From assembly GCF_029227915.1 (NCBI RefSeq), contig NC_079882.1, positions 27,766,001-27,830,000 of the forward strand: a DNA stretch of 64,000 nucleotides. Direction: 5' to 3'. The notes beneath the pieces were generated by a model, which saw only the letters and a list, made by a program, of their open reading frames with translations, had not been told where the DNA came from and ran no database searches. The position numbers were made by a program, and so were the translations under genes. Numbering within the stretch: position 1 is the stretch's first letter; the number at the start of each line of letters is the position of its first letter. Positions 11,340 through 22,355 of the stretch are shown here, in pieces. This DNA comes from Hydractinia symbiolongicarpus (Eukaryota > Cnidaria > Hydrozoa > Anthoathecata > Hydractiniidae).

Positions 11340-13070
11340 AATCGACACATGTACTGTAAATTAAAAAATGTTGTTTTTAACAAGTATTTCTTAAATAAAC
11401 TAAATAAATTATTTTACACAATTTTAAGCAGATTAGTTAAATAGAGAATTTCGTGATTGAATAAGACAGGAATGGTGCTAAATGATTTAAAACTAGGAAA
11501 GATAACTAATTTTAATGTCTCAGCATTTAAACGTTCGAAACTTACTACTACTGATGACAGATGTTTCGATAAAGGTAGCTTTGAACAAAAAAGGCTGTTA
11601 AAAAATGAAGAATAAAAACACAATATTTGTCATGTAATGCACAAGTTATATAAAAGTTAAATGTGTTTTGCAGAGAATTCTCACATTTACTACATTGGAT
11701 CTTATGTTTGACGAACTTGGCCGTACTTTCTGGGACCGATTTCAAGAAAATTATAAGTGTAATTACTCAAGTAAAAATGCATTATTGGCGTAGAGTTTGG
11801 GAGAATGGTGGCGCTCAAAGCCAGTTACATTAAAAAAGTCAGCTACACAAAATAATAGTTAATAGTTAAACAATATAACTTGCTAAAACTAGTTATAATT
11901 TTCTAGCTTGAAAGAAAATTTAATAAGCAATGTGTTATTTCAAGTTCTTACAAGATTTAGTTTCAGTTTGTTTGAAGGAACTTGTTATTATAGGTCACTC
12001 TGGTGATTTACCAATATATAGGCGTTCATATTGGTACTTTTAAAAAAAAAAAAAAAAACTAACTGAATGAGTCAGTTGATTGCTACCGTCATCGGAGTTT
12101 TTCGCCCGTCCGAACATGGACTAATCAATAACTCCTCGTGGTAGTGGCCATTCCTTGGTTTAAGTATTCTGATCAGTTAGTAATGTTATTTTTTTTTCTT
12201 TTTTCTCAACTCACGTTGTTACGTTCGCTCAAATAAAAAAAACACAATGGACCGTTGTGATTCATGATGCAATGCGTGTCTAGATACAGATTAGATCTTG
12301 TTACGATAGCTACTCGAGTGAAGTCATGTGCTGCTTTATAGAGTTAAAGGGTCGTACATGCGGCCCGTTACAAAACTGTTGTTCGCATTTTACAGTGTGT
12401 TATGTCATAGAGATATATCATATATAAATTTATTATATCTCTGTAGTTATAGTGAAGATTTTAGACACAAAGTAAGTGCATGTTGTTGTTATGGCTATGG
12501 GACTTTCAATCGGTTTGAAGAGCGATTTGTGTGTCAAGTATTGCTTAGAAATTGACTTCGGGTCACAATTACGTGCCTGTCTATATTATTGTTAGGCTGA
12601 TCGATGAAATACGCGTCATATTACGAATACAATGAGTTGCTATGGTAATAGCATTTCTACTTCAACTTTTTGGAGCATTTAATAGGTATGGTAGCCAATA
12701 TCACAACATTGTATTGTGTGTTATTAATGTGTTTCTGAAATAAGGACACTTTTGTTCGTTACACTTCTTTGCAAAATGGCGGAACAAGTTTGTTCCCAGT
12801 AACCTTTTTTAAAAGTATTGTTAAATGTGTATATCAAGTTTCCCTGATACAATATAGTGTTTTTTTCTTGTTTATTTACTAGAACTGAATAAAACTATTC
12901 TAAAGAAACACAGTTATTCTTATAAAAGAGGTAGTGTATAGTAACAATGGTATATCTTTCGAGTTTTTCGGCTGTTTGTAATTAGAAATTAACTTTTTTT
13001 CGACTTGCAGTAATAAGCCTTATTTTTAAGCAGAGGTAAATTATCACAAAATTAAAACAACCTGTTTCAA
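11340..13070. other. Non-coding stretch
   Basis: Short frames at 11414-11745 (minus) and 12328-12555 (plus) have no recognisable content. A run of 17 A occurs near 12042. Nothing else is supported. Confidence 0.45.
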
Positions 13071-13265
13071 CCCTATTAGGTCCCGGGGATTCCGACCTAT
13101 GCTATTTTTTTAAAAACTATATTTTGCTATGATGCATGGTTATGATACTGAGTTTTCATATATATCTATTAGGCACCGATTTGCAAAATATTTAAGTGGC
13201 ATACCTCTCAGAACTTCAAAGATTGCCTATTGCTCAAAACCACCACGAAAAATCTCTAACACGTT
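13071..13265 (+). repeat. Fragment of the piggyBac-like MITE family seen complete at 52667
   Basis: It starts with CCCTATTAGGTCCCGGGGATTCCG, like the terminus at 52667. It shares the internal run ATGATACTGAGTTTTCATAT, ATCTATTAGGCACC, GCATACCTCTCAGA with 21855-21960 and 52767-52860. The right end is missing or diverged. Confidence 0.7.
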
Positions 13266-15600
13266 GCAGAGAATTTTATTTTAAACAACGCCAACCAATC
13301 AAAATAGCAATAGAGTCGCAGTTGCGTGCAGCTTTATTTTAGAGTCGCACAGAGCCCTATTTTTACCGATTTTTGTTTTTAATACTTACGAATATTAGAC
13401 CAATCACAAGGCTTTACTTTTTCGATAACCATTCCAAGTTCAATGCGATCTCGACATGCCGACGGATCTAAGATGTAATGATCGAACTGCGCTGACAAAA
13501 GCCATTTCGGTTTGGAAGTGGTGGTGCGAGGCTTGTATGCTCTTTTTGACCGTTTTCTCTTTAAAATACTTTGTATTTATAGGAATATTTATTGTCTGTA
13601 TGTTTTCACATGTTAAGTTAAATATATCATCACATCTTTCACCCACATACAAATCTCGAACACACCAATTTGTAATATTTTTGCTACGCACGTATGTACA
13701 TTATAAAATGTTCAAACCTTCAGCTAGTCAGCCATAGTTCTTTCCTTAGTTTGGTAAAAATGCACGTTATCCTGCCTAATTTATTCTTGTTTTATTGTTA
13801 TCTCAACTGACTAACTGAAATAATAGACACAATTTTGTGTTTGCAATGTAAACAATGACAAAATTTTTTGATGTTTTTGTTATGCTTAGACATGTAGCTT
13901 GGTAATCTGCACTTTCAGTAGCCATGCAATAAAATTCTAGACAGCCTGTTCAATGTTTAAGTGTAAACTTTTTTTTTATCAAGATTAATTTTTAGAACTT
14001 TAACAGAAACTTATGTTGCTACTATTTCCGCTAATACACGATGTCGGTTGGTTGCAGCCTGCGTCTCTAAAACAAAAATTTTCACAAAGTTTTTTTTTTC
14101 AGACATTACCCCGAAAAGAGTACATTCTCACCTGTGCTTTTATTCAAACTGAAGATACCTTTAATTTATAGAAATTTCACGAAAACCTATTCTGCAAAAT
14201 AACAAAAGGTTGTATTCTTTGTTTTTATTTGAACCGTTGTTGTAGGAAAGTCCTTTTTACAGTAATGGTTCAATATATATGCAGTAAAAAGCATGCCAAG
14301 CTCTCTAGACAAATTTACGGCTCGGTTTACCTGCACTTAAATGCTCAAGCTTGCCTTCAACACCGCGTTACTTTTGATTACTGGTGGTTTAACACAGCGT
14401 TTCAACGCCGGGTCTTCGGACTAGTCTATTTATTAAGAACCGTAATCTCTCTGTTCGTGTGCGAGAAAATGTAATGTCAATTCATTAACCAATAAGTCAA
14501 CGAATCAGCAAACCTTAAAATCCCTGTGCGTTTTTCTATTGCTAAATTATTTTTGGTCGCATTTATTCTCGTACCGACACTTTCACTTTTTTTACGCTCC
14601 AGCAAATAACAAAAAAGCTCTGAAATTTAGCAAAAAGATATTAGCAACTAAATTGAAAAAATGAAAGTTTCATATCTTTTTTGAAAAGCAGTCGTGGTCA
14701 ATGTTTAATTTACTGTCACGTTTTTTAGCTACGTATAAATCTTAAACACACCAATTTTAAGATTTTGGTTACGAACAAAGATTCTGAGGGAGCATCCTAA
14801 AGTTAGATGGCTAGATGGCCTTAATTATTGCTATTCCTTTAAGGTTTCAGTTTCCTTCAGTTTTATATATGATCTTTTTATCCTAGCCAGTATTATTTAA
14901 TTTTGTGTAATTTTTACCAATCTAATTGTTACTCACCTATACTTGGGGTTGTGGCTGCTGATAGCTAGCTAGCTTAGCCAGTATTATTTAATTTTGTGTT
15001 ATTTTCACCAATCTAATTGTTACTCACCTATACTTGGGGTTGTGGCTGCTGATAGCTAGCTAGCTAACTCTGGCTAAAAAACAAAAGTAGCCATATGTAG
15101 TTGGCTGCCACAAAATTTTCAAATAATCTTTCTTATGCCAAATGCATTTAGATAGGTATAGCTACATATACCTTTTACCGTTATATAAACTCTCAATTAG
15201 CCTGTGATACTTGCGTTTTACCCTGTATCCACAATTAATTTTGTATTAACAGGCTTTAGAATGCATTTTGATTTAAACTGACAATGTCTTTTGCAAAATT
15301 ATTGCTCTAGGATTGCTTAAGCTGGGCGGGGTAACGACAGACTGTATCCTGTGTTTTTATTCAAAACCGAAGGTGCTATTACATTTTTGTTAAAAATGCA
15401 TCACGCTTATAAAGATCATTTAGGTAAGCACTCCACACTCGGTTGTGCGACTTCGTTTACCTGTAGTTAGCGCTTTCCTGGGGTCACGATTAATTTCTGA
15501 ACTTTCACAAGAACTTATTCCACAAAATAAAAATGCAGACCAACTGTTTTTACTTTAACGGCCTAACAATCAATGTTTTATTTCAGCTGAAGCTACGGAA
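13266..15600. repeat. Diverged dispersed/duplicated repeat material
   Basis: Several blocks resemble each other. AAATCTCGAACACACCAATTT at 13651 pairs with AAATCTTAAACACACCAATTT at 14735. The TGTGCTTTTATTCAAACTGAAG to TTCACGAAAACCTATTCTGC block (about 14132-14195) pairs with 15351-15525. No coding content is recognised; the 81- and 93-codon frames at 14229 and 13456 look like chance. Confidence 0.45.
14885..15066. repeat. Two-copy tandem repeat, unit 91 bp
   Basis: The unit from AGCCAGTATTATTTAATTTT to GATAGCTAGCTAGCT occurs at 14885 and again at 14976, almost identical (only two or three differences), so this is a recent duplication. Confidence 0.95.
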
Positions 15601-15965
15601 AGTTATATTTTGAAAAAATATATCACAACCGAAATGCTGTATCGCAGTGGGTGCTTCGCAGTTTTTCCACATACTGTAAACCTGCCACAGCTTTATACCT
15701 GGATGTGTGGCAAGGTTCGCCTTGACTGAAGCGCTCAACTTGGCGGTCAACGCTCAATTAATTATGGCTAGTCTCTTTATTAATAACAGCAATGTCTGTC
15801 TGTGCGATTTTGGCACTGAAGCAGTAAAAGCTTCTTTGATCTTTGATTTGTTTTATTTTATTATACTTTATTATTTATTGTATTTTATTTGATACCTAAA
15901 TACACTAGCTTTGATCAAAATTAGAAAATAATATTACAAAAATCAAAGATTAAAAGTCGTAAAAT

Positions 15966-16290
15966 TCTACCGACTGATAGCCTTGTGGTAGAGCGTTCGC
16001 TTTCAGTGCGGGAGGTCTTAGGTTCAAACCCCGGCCGAGTCATGCCAGAGACTATAAAAGTGTGAATCTATCCTTTCTGCTTAGCGCTCAGCATGAGAAT
16101 AGGATTGATATCTTAGGCGGTTGTCTAGTTGAGCGATTGCTGTGCTTGCACGACTTTCGTAGCTCAAATGGGAGCTTTAAATGCGCTAGGACCCCCTTCG
16201 CAGGACCCTCGTTGATAGCAGTACCAATAGGAACTGATGATGCTATCCTGGGTAAATAATAATCTCTATAATAATAATAATAATCTTTTG
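15966..16290 (+). repeat. tRNA-derived SINE, family 1, with (AAT)n tail
   Basis: The head reads like a tRNA: an A-box-like TAGCCTTGTGGTAGAGCG (about 15978-15995) and a B box GGTTCAAACCC at 16021-16031, the RNA polymerase III internal promoter. A roughly 220-bp unrelated body and an AATAATAATAATAAT tail follow near 16258-16287. The acceptor-stem pairing of a functional tRNA is not seen, so it is called a SINE. Related 5' ends occur at 35996 and, on the other strand, at 59795. Confidence 0.82.
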
Positions 16291-16297
16291 AGGCTTA

Positions 16298-16329
16298 AAT
16301 AGGAAAAAGCATGTTTACTTTTTCCTATT
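16298..16329. repeat. 12-bp perfect hairpin
   Basis: AATAGGAAAAAG (16298-16309) and CTTTTTCCTATT (16318-16329) are perfect reverse complements around an 8-base loop, just after the SINE tail. Confidence 0.8.
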
Positions 16330-17040
16330 CAAAAATGTTCCTTGAGCAGAAAACACAAAATGGTTCCTCGAACGATTCTAACGTTTTGCCTAGAAAAAAG
16401 AAAATTTCCAGCTGCAAGGATCAAAAAATTTTTTGGGGATGTCAAAAACGACAAGGAATTACATAAATATTATTCTTTATGAATAAACAGGTCAAATAAT
16501 TATGCAAGATTAATTTTCAAGATTTCACATATATGAAAGAAAAAAACAAAATGCATACAAACCTGATGTATAATGACATTCAAGTTAAGATTTTGCGAGA
16601 ATCAAGCACGTTTTTATTTACAATACCCAGTATTATTAGTATTTGTGAGATACTTGATATCTTCCAAGGAAATATTGATCATATTACAATTCTTTCAAGA
16701 AAACTAGAAAAGTAAAGCAATGGAACGGAATATAAATTCGTATAGGGTGCTACCATCGTTAGAACTGTTTATCCTGTTTTTGATATTTCTTTGAAGCGAG
16801 AGGTTAGTCTAAGGAAAATGAATTCTTCTTAAATAGACTGTAAAATAGTCCTTTTACAGTCTTCTAGTGAAATTGTTAAACTGACTTTTTCTTTTTTTAC
16901 ATTTTTTGGCCAACTTTATTCATTCCGAACCAGAAATAACTTTTTTGTTTTCAAGTGCAATCTAAGAATTCGAAATCTTTTAAGTAACGTTTATCATATT
17001 ACTGTTTGAAACAAGTCACAGGATATCTGTCCATATTTGT
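16330..17040. other. Non-coding stretch between two SINEs
   Basis: AT-rich, no frame of interest; a 60-codon frame at 16533 has no recognisable content. Confidence 0.45.
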
Positions 17041-17290
17041 AGGGGATATTGTGTAGTGGTAGCGCATTTAACTTAATCCCGAGGCTTTAGGTTCGAATCC
17101 CCACTCAGGCACCCTTTGAATGCAGTGTTGTCAGCCCATTTAGTGCCACCTACTGACCGCTAACGGGTTTGTGTGGCAAACAAGCTAGTTAGAACAATGT
17201 TCTACGTATCGCTGGCGGTAATGTAGTACAGTTACCCCGTTAAAGGGGATGAAGAACTGGCCGTTAAAATGGAAGGAAGGTTATTAAAAG
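17041..17290 (+). repeat. tRNA-derived SINE, family 2
   Basis: The tRNA-like head has GTGTAGTGGTAGCGCATTTA (A-box region, about 17051) and a perfect B box GGTTCGAATCC at 17090-17100. The body (GTGCCACCTACTGACC, AACTGGCCGTTAAAATGG) differs from the SINE at 15966, so this is a second family. The end is placed near the ATTAAAAG run at about 17282-17290. Confidence 0.8.
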
Positions 17291-18204
17291 TTCCCGTTGC
17301 GAATTTACTTACTAACTTGTTTACGAAACGAAAGTAATATAATTGAGATAAGATGACGACGTAATCTTATCAGTAAATGCAATAATCAGTTTACAAACAA
17401 CTTTTTGTCGATCCAGATTACAAAATCCAAAGCCAGGGCAACTTGGGTAAACAGAGACAAGACATTCTATTTCAACCGCTTTAATTAAGAAGTCGATTCT
17501 ATGATGCATGGTAAACTATCCCATGAGAAATAAAAATACAGCAAAACAGAAACAAGTCCTGCCGATTTGTCAAGAGAAAGTTAAAAGGTTGCTTCGAGTA
17601 ACATCTAAGGCCTTGACAAGTGTCTAATAGATAAATATAAAAGCTCAATAAGTTAAAAGTATTCTGATATGCAGCAAAGCATGTTAAAATCCGACAATAA
17701 TCTGCCCTCAAAATACCGAATAAAGATAGAAATATCAATAAACACAAGACGTAAAGATATCAGAGGGAAAAAAAATCTACATATAAAACACATGAAATTA
17801 CAAACTACCATGTACCATGTTCTCTATAACCTAATAAAGTAACTGGGAAATTAACATAAGTACGCGAAATTATCATTAAGGGTAGATTAGGGAAAAAATC
17901 TAGAATTTGTTTTATTTAGACTCGATTTTAAAGTTTTTTCTTCACGTGCATGGCTTTACGGGAAAGAATTTCAAAGCACATGACGTCATTAACCGCACTC
18001 AAGCCAGCATCAAATGGGTTGAGATTTGTTCAAGTATTTTTAAACAAAGCGCGATATGTTAACTTTTCCTGTTAGAAATATAAAACAAAACTTTCAAGTT
18101 GTTGACTTTTGTTCTATGAAATATCAAAAGAGCATTTTAGGTTAACTTCCCCGCTTTTAGGGATTTAACACCATACAATATGCTTTTACATGAGTTACTT
18201 AACG
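17291..18204. other. Non-coding stretch
   Basis: Two minus-strand frames (17321-17509, 17499-17747) have no recognisable domain or splice context. Nothing else is supported. Confidence 0.4.
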
Positions 18205-18250
18205 TATGAGTTTTTTTATGTAAACCGTTGTTTACATAAAAAAACTCATA
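18205..18250. repeat. Perfect 21-bp inverted repeat with 4-base loop
   Basis: TATGAGTTTTTTTATGTAAAC (18205-18225) and its exact reverse complement (18230-18250) flank CGTT. It is a near-palindrome able to form a cruciform or RNA hairpin. Confidence 0.95.
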
Positions 18251-18378
18251 CTTCTTTCATTCTTATTACCTGTTAGAAAAAGTAGTCACTTCTCGCAATT
18301 TAAATGACAACAATAAGTCAGGAAGGAAAAGCAAAGGGAAAACAAAAAAATGAAAAACACAGAGCAACAAGAAACAAA

Positions 18379-18401
18379 ACAACAACAACAACAACAACAA
18401 A
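18379..18401. repeat. (CAA)n microsatellite
   Basis: About eight uninterrupted ACA/CAA triplets. Confidence 0.9.
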
Positions 18402-19915
18402 ATCTCACAACAGACTGCAAGGTGTTGCTTCACGGTGACTAGTGTTAAATCCGAAACATGTGGTAAACAAAGGCAATGTTCATGCGTCAGCGAAAGTTGT
18501 CTGACCTAGTGTTCGTAATTTAAAAAGATTTCTGAGCCAATTAATTGGTATATGAAGACTAAGTGGTGAAACAAAAGCTATTTTAACAAGTTATTTATAG
18601 ACCTGCGTAGAAATGCTTAAATTTTAAATTTTTGACACGGATGTCAGCATTAGACTTTTTTCTATATAAGTATGCGTTTGGTTCTTCCATAAACCAATCT
18701 ATGGTGTTTTTTTTGCAATGTGTAAAAAACGTTTTTTAGTAATATTAAACTACAAATTGTGCCTTTTTAATCTCCACACATAAATTAAAATCTCTTGTAA
18801 CATGATTCGTACCGAGACTACAAGCAATTTAATTTTTCATTGACATAATGATCCAGCTTATCAACTCCAAAACAAGACATCACTTAATCACCAAATATAG
18901 AGATTGTACAAAAAATAATACAACCTATTTTAATTCCTCAAACAGAAAAATCAAAGTATACACGCTTATTTTATTTCTTAAAAAAATTATTTTTAAAAAA
19001 CATATTAAGGCTTTGCTTAAAAATTCGAGCTTTTAATAAAAAAAATGAATGAATGAATGAATGAATGAATGAAAAAATTAAAGTTAGTAATAGTTACGAT
19101 ACAACATATATCTGTACAGACATTGCACAAAAAATGTTGCTCAATAATTACAGAGTTGAAAGGGTACAGAGTTCAACAAATCAAAAGGGAAATGTAAATC
19201 AAAACTGACAAAAGACATATGTTATAGAACTACTTTCACGTATTCTGCTGCTTATCCTTTTTACATTGAATTTAACTCCTGCAAAAAAAAAACTATCTGG
19301 CCATATTTTAACACTGAAGTCTTAGATATCATTTAAGATAGTTTGCTCCGTTTTAAACAAAAAACAGTATTTTTAGTGCAGCAACATTTGCAGCAAGATT
19401 AATTTAACCAATCATTTTTTACGATTTCTGTATGAATTAGATTAAAGATTAGGTTCAATTAGACACACAAATATTAAGAAGTACAACGCCACGTTGTTAA
19501 GGCGTGCTATTTGTTTTTTTTTTTTGTCTGAAAAATATCCACTTTGCTTTCACCATGCTGCTTACTTATATACACTGCATCTTACCAACAGGAAGTAACA
19601 TTCAATCAGACAACTTTTGTTACTTTTTTATGGATGGCTTTCTAAGCTAATGAGGTATTAATTCAAAATATTGGTTACACGCAATCTCCTATCAGAGACC
19701 AACAATATGAAATGTACTTAAAAATGCATCGAAGAGTGCACACTTTGATTGACTAAAATAAATCTCCTAGAAATGAATTTGATACTTATAAATTCTTATA
19801 GAAACGCATATGCTTGTGGCAGATACATGGCACCGTCAAGTTCATGCACTACTTGAGTGGTAATGTTTTTGAGTTGTCTTAGACTTACAAAGAATTTATG
19901 TACGGTATAAATACA
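18402..19915. other. Non-coding stretch with a small (GAAT)n microsatellite
   Basis: About seven GAAT units lie near 19045-19073. The rest holds no supported gene. Confidence 0.5.
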
Positions 19916-20164
19916 CAAACAAACAAACAAACAAACAAACAAACAAACAAACAAACAAACAAACAAACAAACAAACAAACAAACAAACAAACAAACAAAC
20001 AAACAAACAAACAAACAAACAAACAAACAAACAAACAAACAAACAAACAAACAAACAAACAAACAAACAAACAAACAAACAAACAAACAAACAAACAAAC
20101 AAACAAACAAACAAACAAACAAACAAACAAACAAACAAACAAACAAACAAACAAACAAACAAAA
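19916..20164. repeat. (CAAA)n microsatellite, about 62 uninterrupted units
   Basis: A pure tetranucleotide run of about 249 bases. Long frames read through it on both strands (CLFV or TNKQ repeats) because the 12-base period contains no stop codon; they are not genes. Confidence 0.97.
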
Positions 20165-21699
20165 GCTCCGATTGCATCAACGCCCACGACGTGCTTAATG
20201 AAAAGTCACAATAAACAATGGGGTCTGTTGTCGATGTAGTGTGCAATGCATACTTCATATTAAATCTCCTCTATGCTAATTAATTTTTACAATATAAAAA
20301 ACATGGGATTACATTTGGCGTTATATTTTCAGACATTTGATCAATTCTTAACATTCAGCGAGACAGATTACCCGCCTTAATTTAGAAAACATGACAGTAA
20401 CCGTCCTGTTGATAAGAAACCGGCAAATTATAATTATTCAATGTTAGTTAGTTAGTTAATGTTACTCTTAGTGCAAGAAAAAGAAAACAGAACAGAAAAG
20501 TAACTCAATCATTGCTTAATCCTTATTGAAGTTAAATTTGCAAAGGATAAAAAAACTTTTGGAATCAGAATCGTGTGCACAACTTTATGAAAAATGGGTT
20601 TTTAGCCATTTTTCGAAATGACAAAACAGCATCGCTTAAAAAATGCTTTGCAAGCTACAAGGCTTCAAAAGTTCTACTCAGGCAAATGCTCAGTCGCAAT
20701 ATTTACGATGTCCGCATTAAGGAAAAATTAACGCGACTGTCCTAGGTCCGTTGCGAATATTGAGAAGTAATCTTTGATCGGTTAAAATGCACGGGTCTTT
20801 TCAAAAAAGTTGTGAATCATTGTTTGTGGGTATGATCTTTAAAATTAAGCATTTATTCTTGAATATATCTTGCTAATTTAGACTCTTTCTTGATTTCATA
20901 TAAGAAAAGAATGTTCCGAAGCTTTTAGGCTTATGTCGGAAATTATTTGCTGTCAACTAATGACATTGTAAAGCCAATTTTACAGGTTTTTTTAATATCG
21001 GATCAGTTCAAATAGTAATTTAATATCTTTTGTGAAGTAATTAGAAGGCATACTGCGCTCCCTTTTTTTTAATACCAGCAATTATATTTGTAATTCTGCT
21101 ATTGCCAACTTTATTATTTTAAAAGAAAAACAAAACAGATGTTTTGTCATGTTATCAGAGAAAAGAGCTGACGCTACACACTCGGTACTTGGTTTGCAAA
21201 CATTGTTAAATCAAAAATACAAAAGTACAAGGTAAGACTTTATGAAACAATATATCCGTGCAAAGAAAATGTGAAGGCATTGTTTTTGTTAAGATTTACA
21301 AACAATTTTTTTCCTAATGTTGGAATTTGAACCTTAAACATTCCGGCCGGTTGATTCCAGAAACTTCTGAAAAAAGGAACTGTGCAGAAAGCAATATTCC
21401 AAAAAGTTTGCTTTTGTTTAATGGCTGTTTAATATCATCTGAAATCATTTACACAAAGTATATGATGCCATACGTTTACAAAATTGCTAGATTTTCGAAA
21501 AGCTGGAAATACGGAAGCATAAAACTATTTCTGTGAGAACTCATCGTAAAGGCATAGTAAGTTCTGAGAAAACTGCGCAATACCTAGTTTATTTGCATTA
21601 GCGGAAATTACAAAGCGATATATTTTTGCAGTGTGATTGGCAAAGCGATAATTACCAAAAATAAGAAATTATAAAAACCAAAACGAAAAGACGGATTTT
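20165..21699. other. Non-coding stretch
   Basis: No supported coding region; a 69-codon frame at 21327 has no recognisable content. Confidence 0.45.
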
Positions 21700-22355
21700 G
21701 CTTTCTGTTGTTTTTTTAAAAAAAATCTTGTATGCCATGCTGCATGGTTATGATACTGAAATGGTAAGCTTAGACAAGATAATAAATCTCTTAAGTGTTA
21801 TCGTTGAAAATAGTTTCTTGAACTGTCAGCTCTCGTACGGTACACAGATACTTATGATACTGAGTTCTTATATTCATCTATTAGGCACCTACTTACCGAA
21901 TGTTTAGGTCCCATACCACTCAGAGTCTTAGACATTGACCATTACTGGAAACTACCCTTAAAAATTTCTGTAAAATCCCTACAATCACGGAAGTATAAAA
22001 ACTTTTGTTAGGGTTATTTTTAATACTTGAAACTTACAACACAACCTTTTGTGGGATTCATTTTGAACACAAGATTAACCTGTTTTCACAAATTTTTCGG
22101 ATTTTAAGCGAAATTTGTTAAATAAATTTTATTTGGCTATTAAAAACTTTAAAGAGAATGTTAAAAATCGCCTTAGAACAAAAATAATTTATTTGGTGGT
22201 ATTTTGGACACATAGTTGTATATTTGACAAACTTCAAGCTTCAGATTGCGTAAGAAGAGAAGTGCTGACATTAGCAAAATTTCTTTTGTTTCTTTTGTGA
22301 GTGTGTGTGCCAAGTTTATTTAAATGTGAAAGACGTAAAGCTCGGGGGACGGAAT
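21700..22355 (+). repeat. Degenerate copy of the piggyBac-like MITE family (relative of 52667-53436)
   Basis: Collinear similarity to 52740-53380: ATGATACTGAGTTCTTATAT, CATCTATTAGGCACC, ACTCAGAGTCTTAGACATTG, ACTACCCTTAAAAATTTCTG, then the TTTATTTGGCTATTAAAAAC to AATGTTAAAAATCGC block and TCAAGCTTCAGAT. It ends near CGGGGGACGGAATTCC, matching the GC-rich subterminal part. Clean termini are not visible. Confidence 0.78.

Noticed and set aside
11548-11745. Minus frame with KHKIQCSKCENSLQ as a zinc-binding exon
   Set aside because: Only one CxxC pair, no splice context and no partner exons.
15966-16040. Functional tRNA gene
   Set aside because: A and B boxes are present but acceptor-stem pairing and a proper anticodon arm are not seen, and a long body with an (AAT)n tail follows, as in a SINE.
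19796-20258. Frames of 100-120 codons made of CLFV or TNKQ repeats
   Set aside because: They are read-through of a pure (CAAA)n run.
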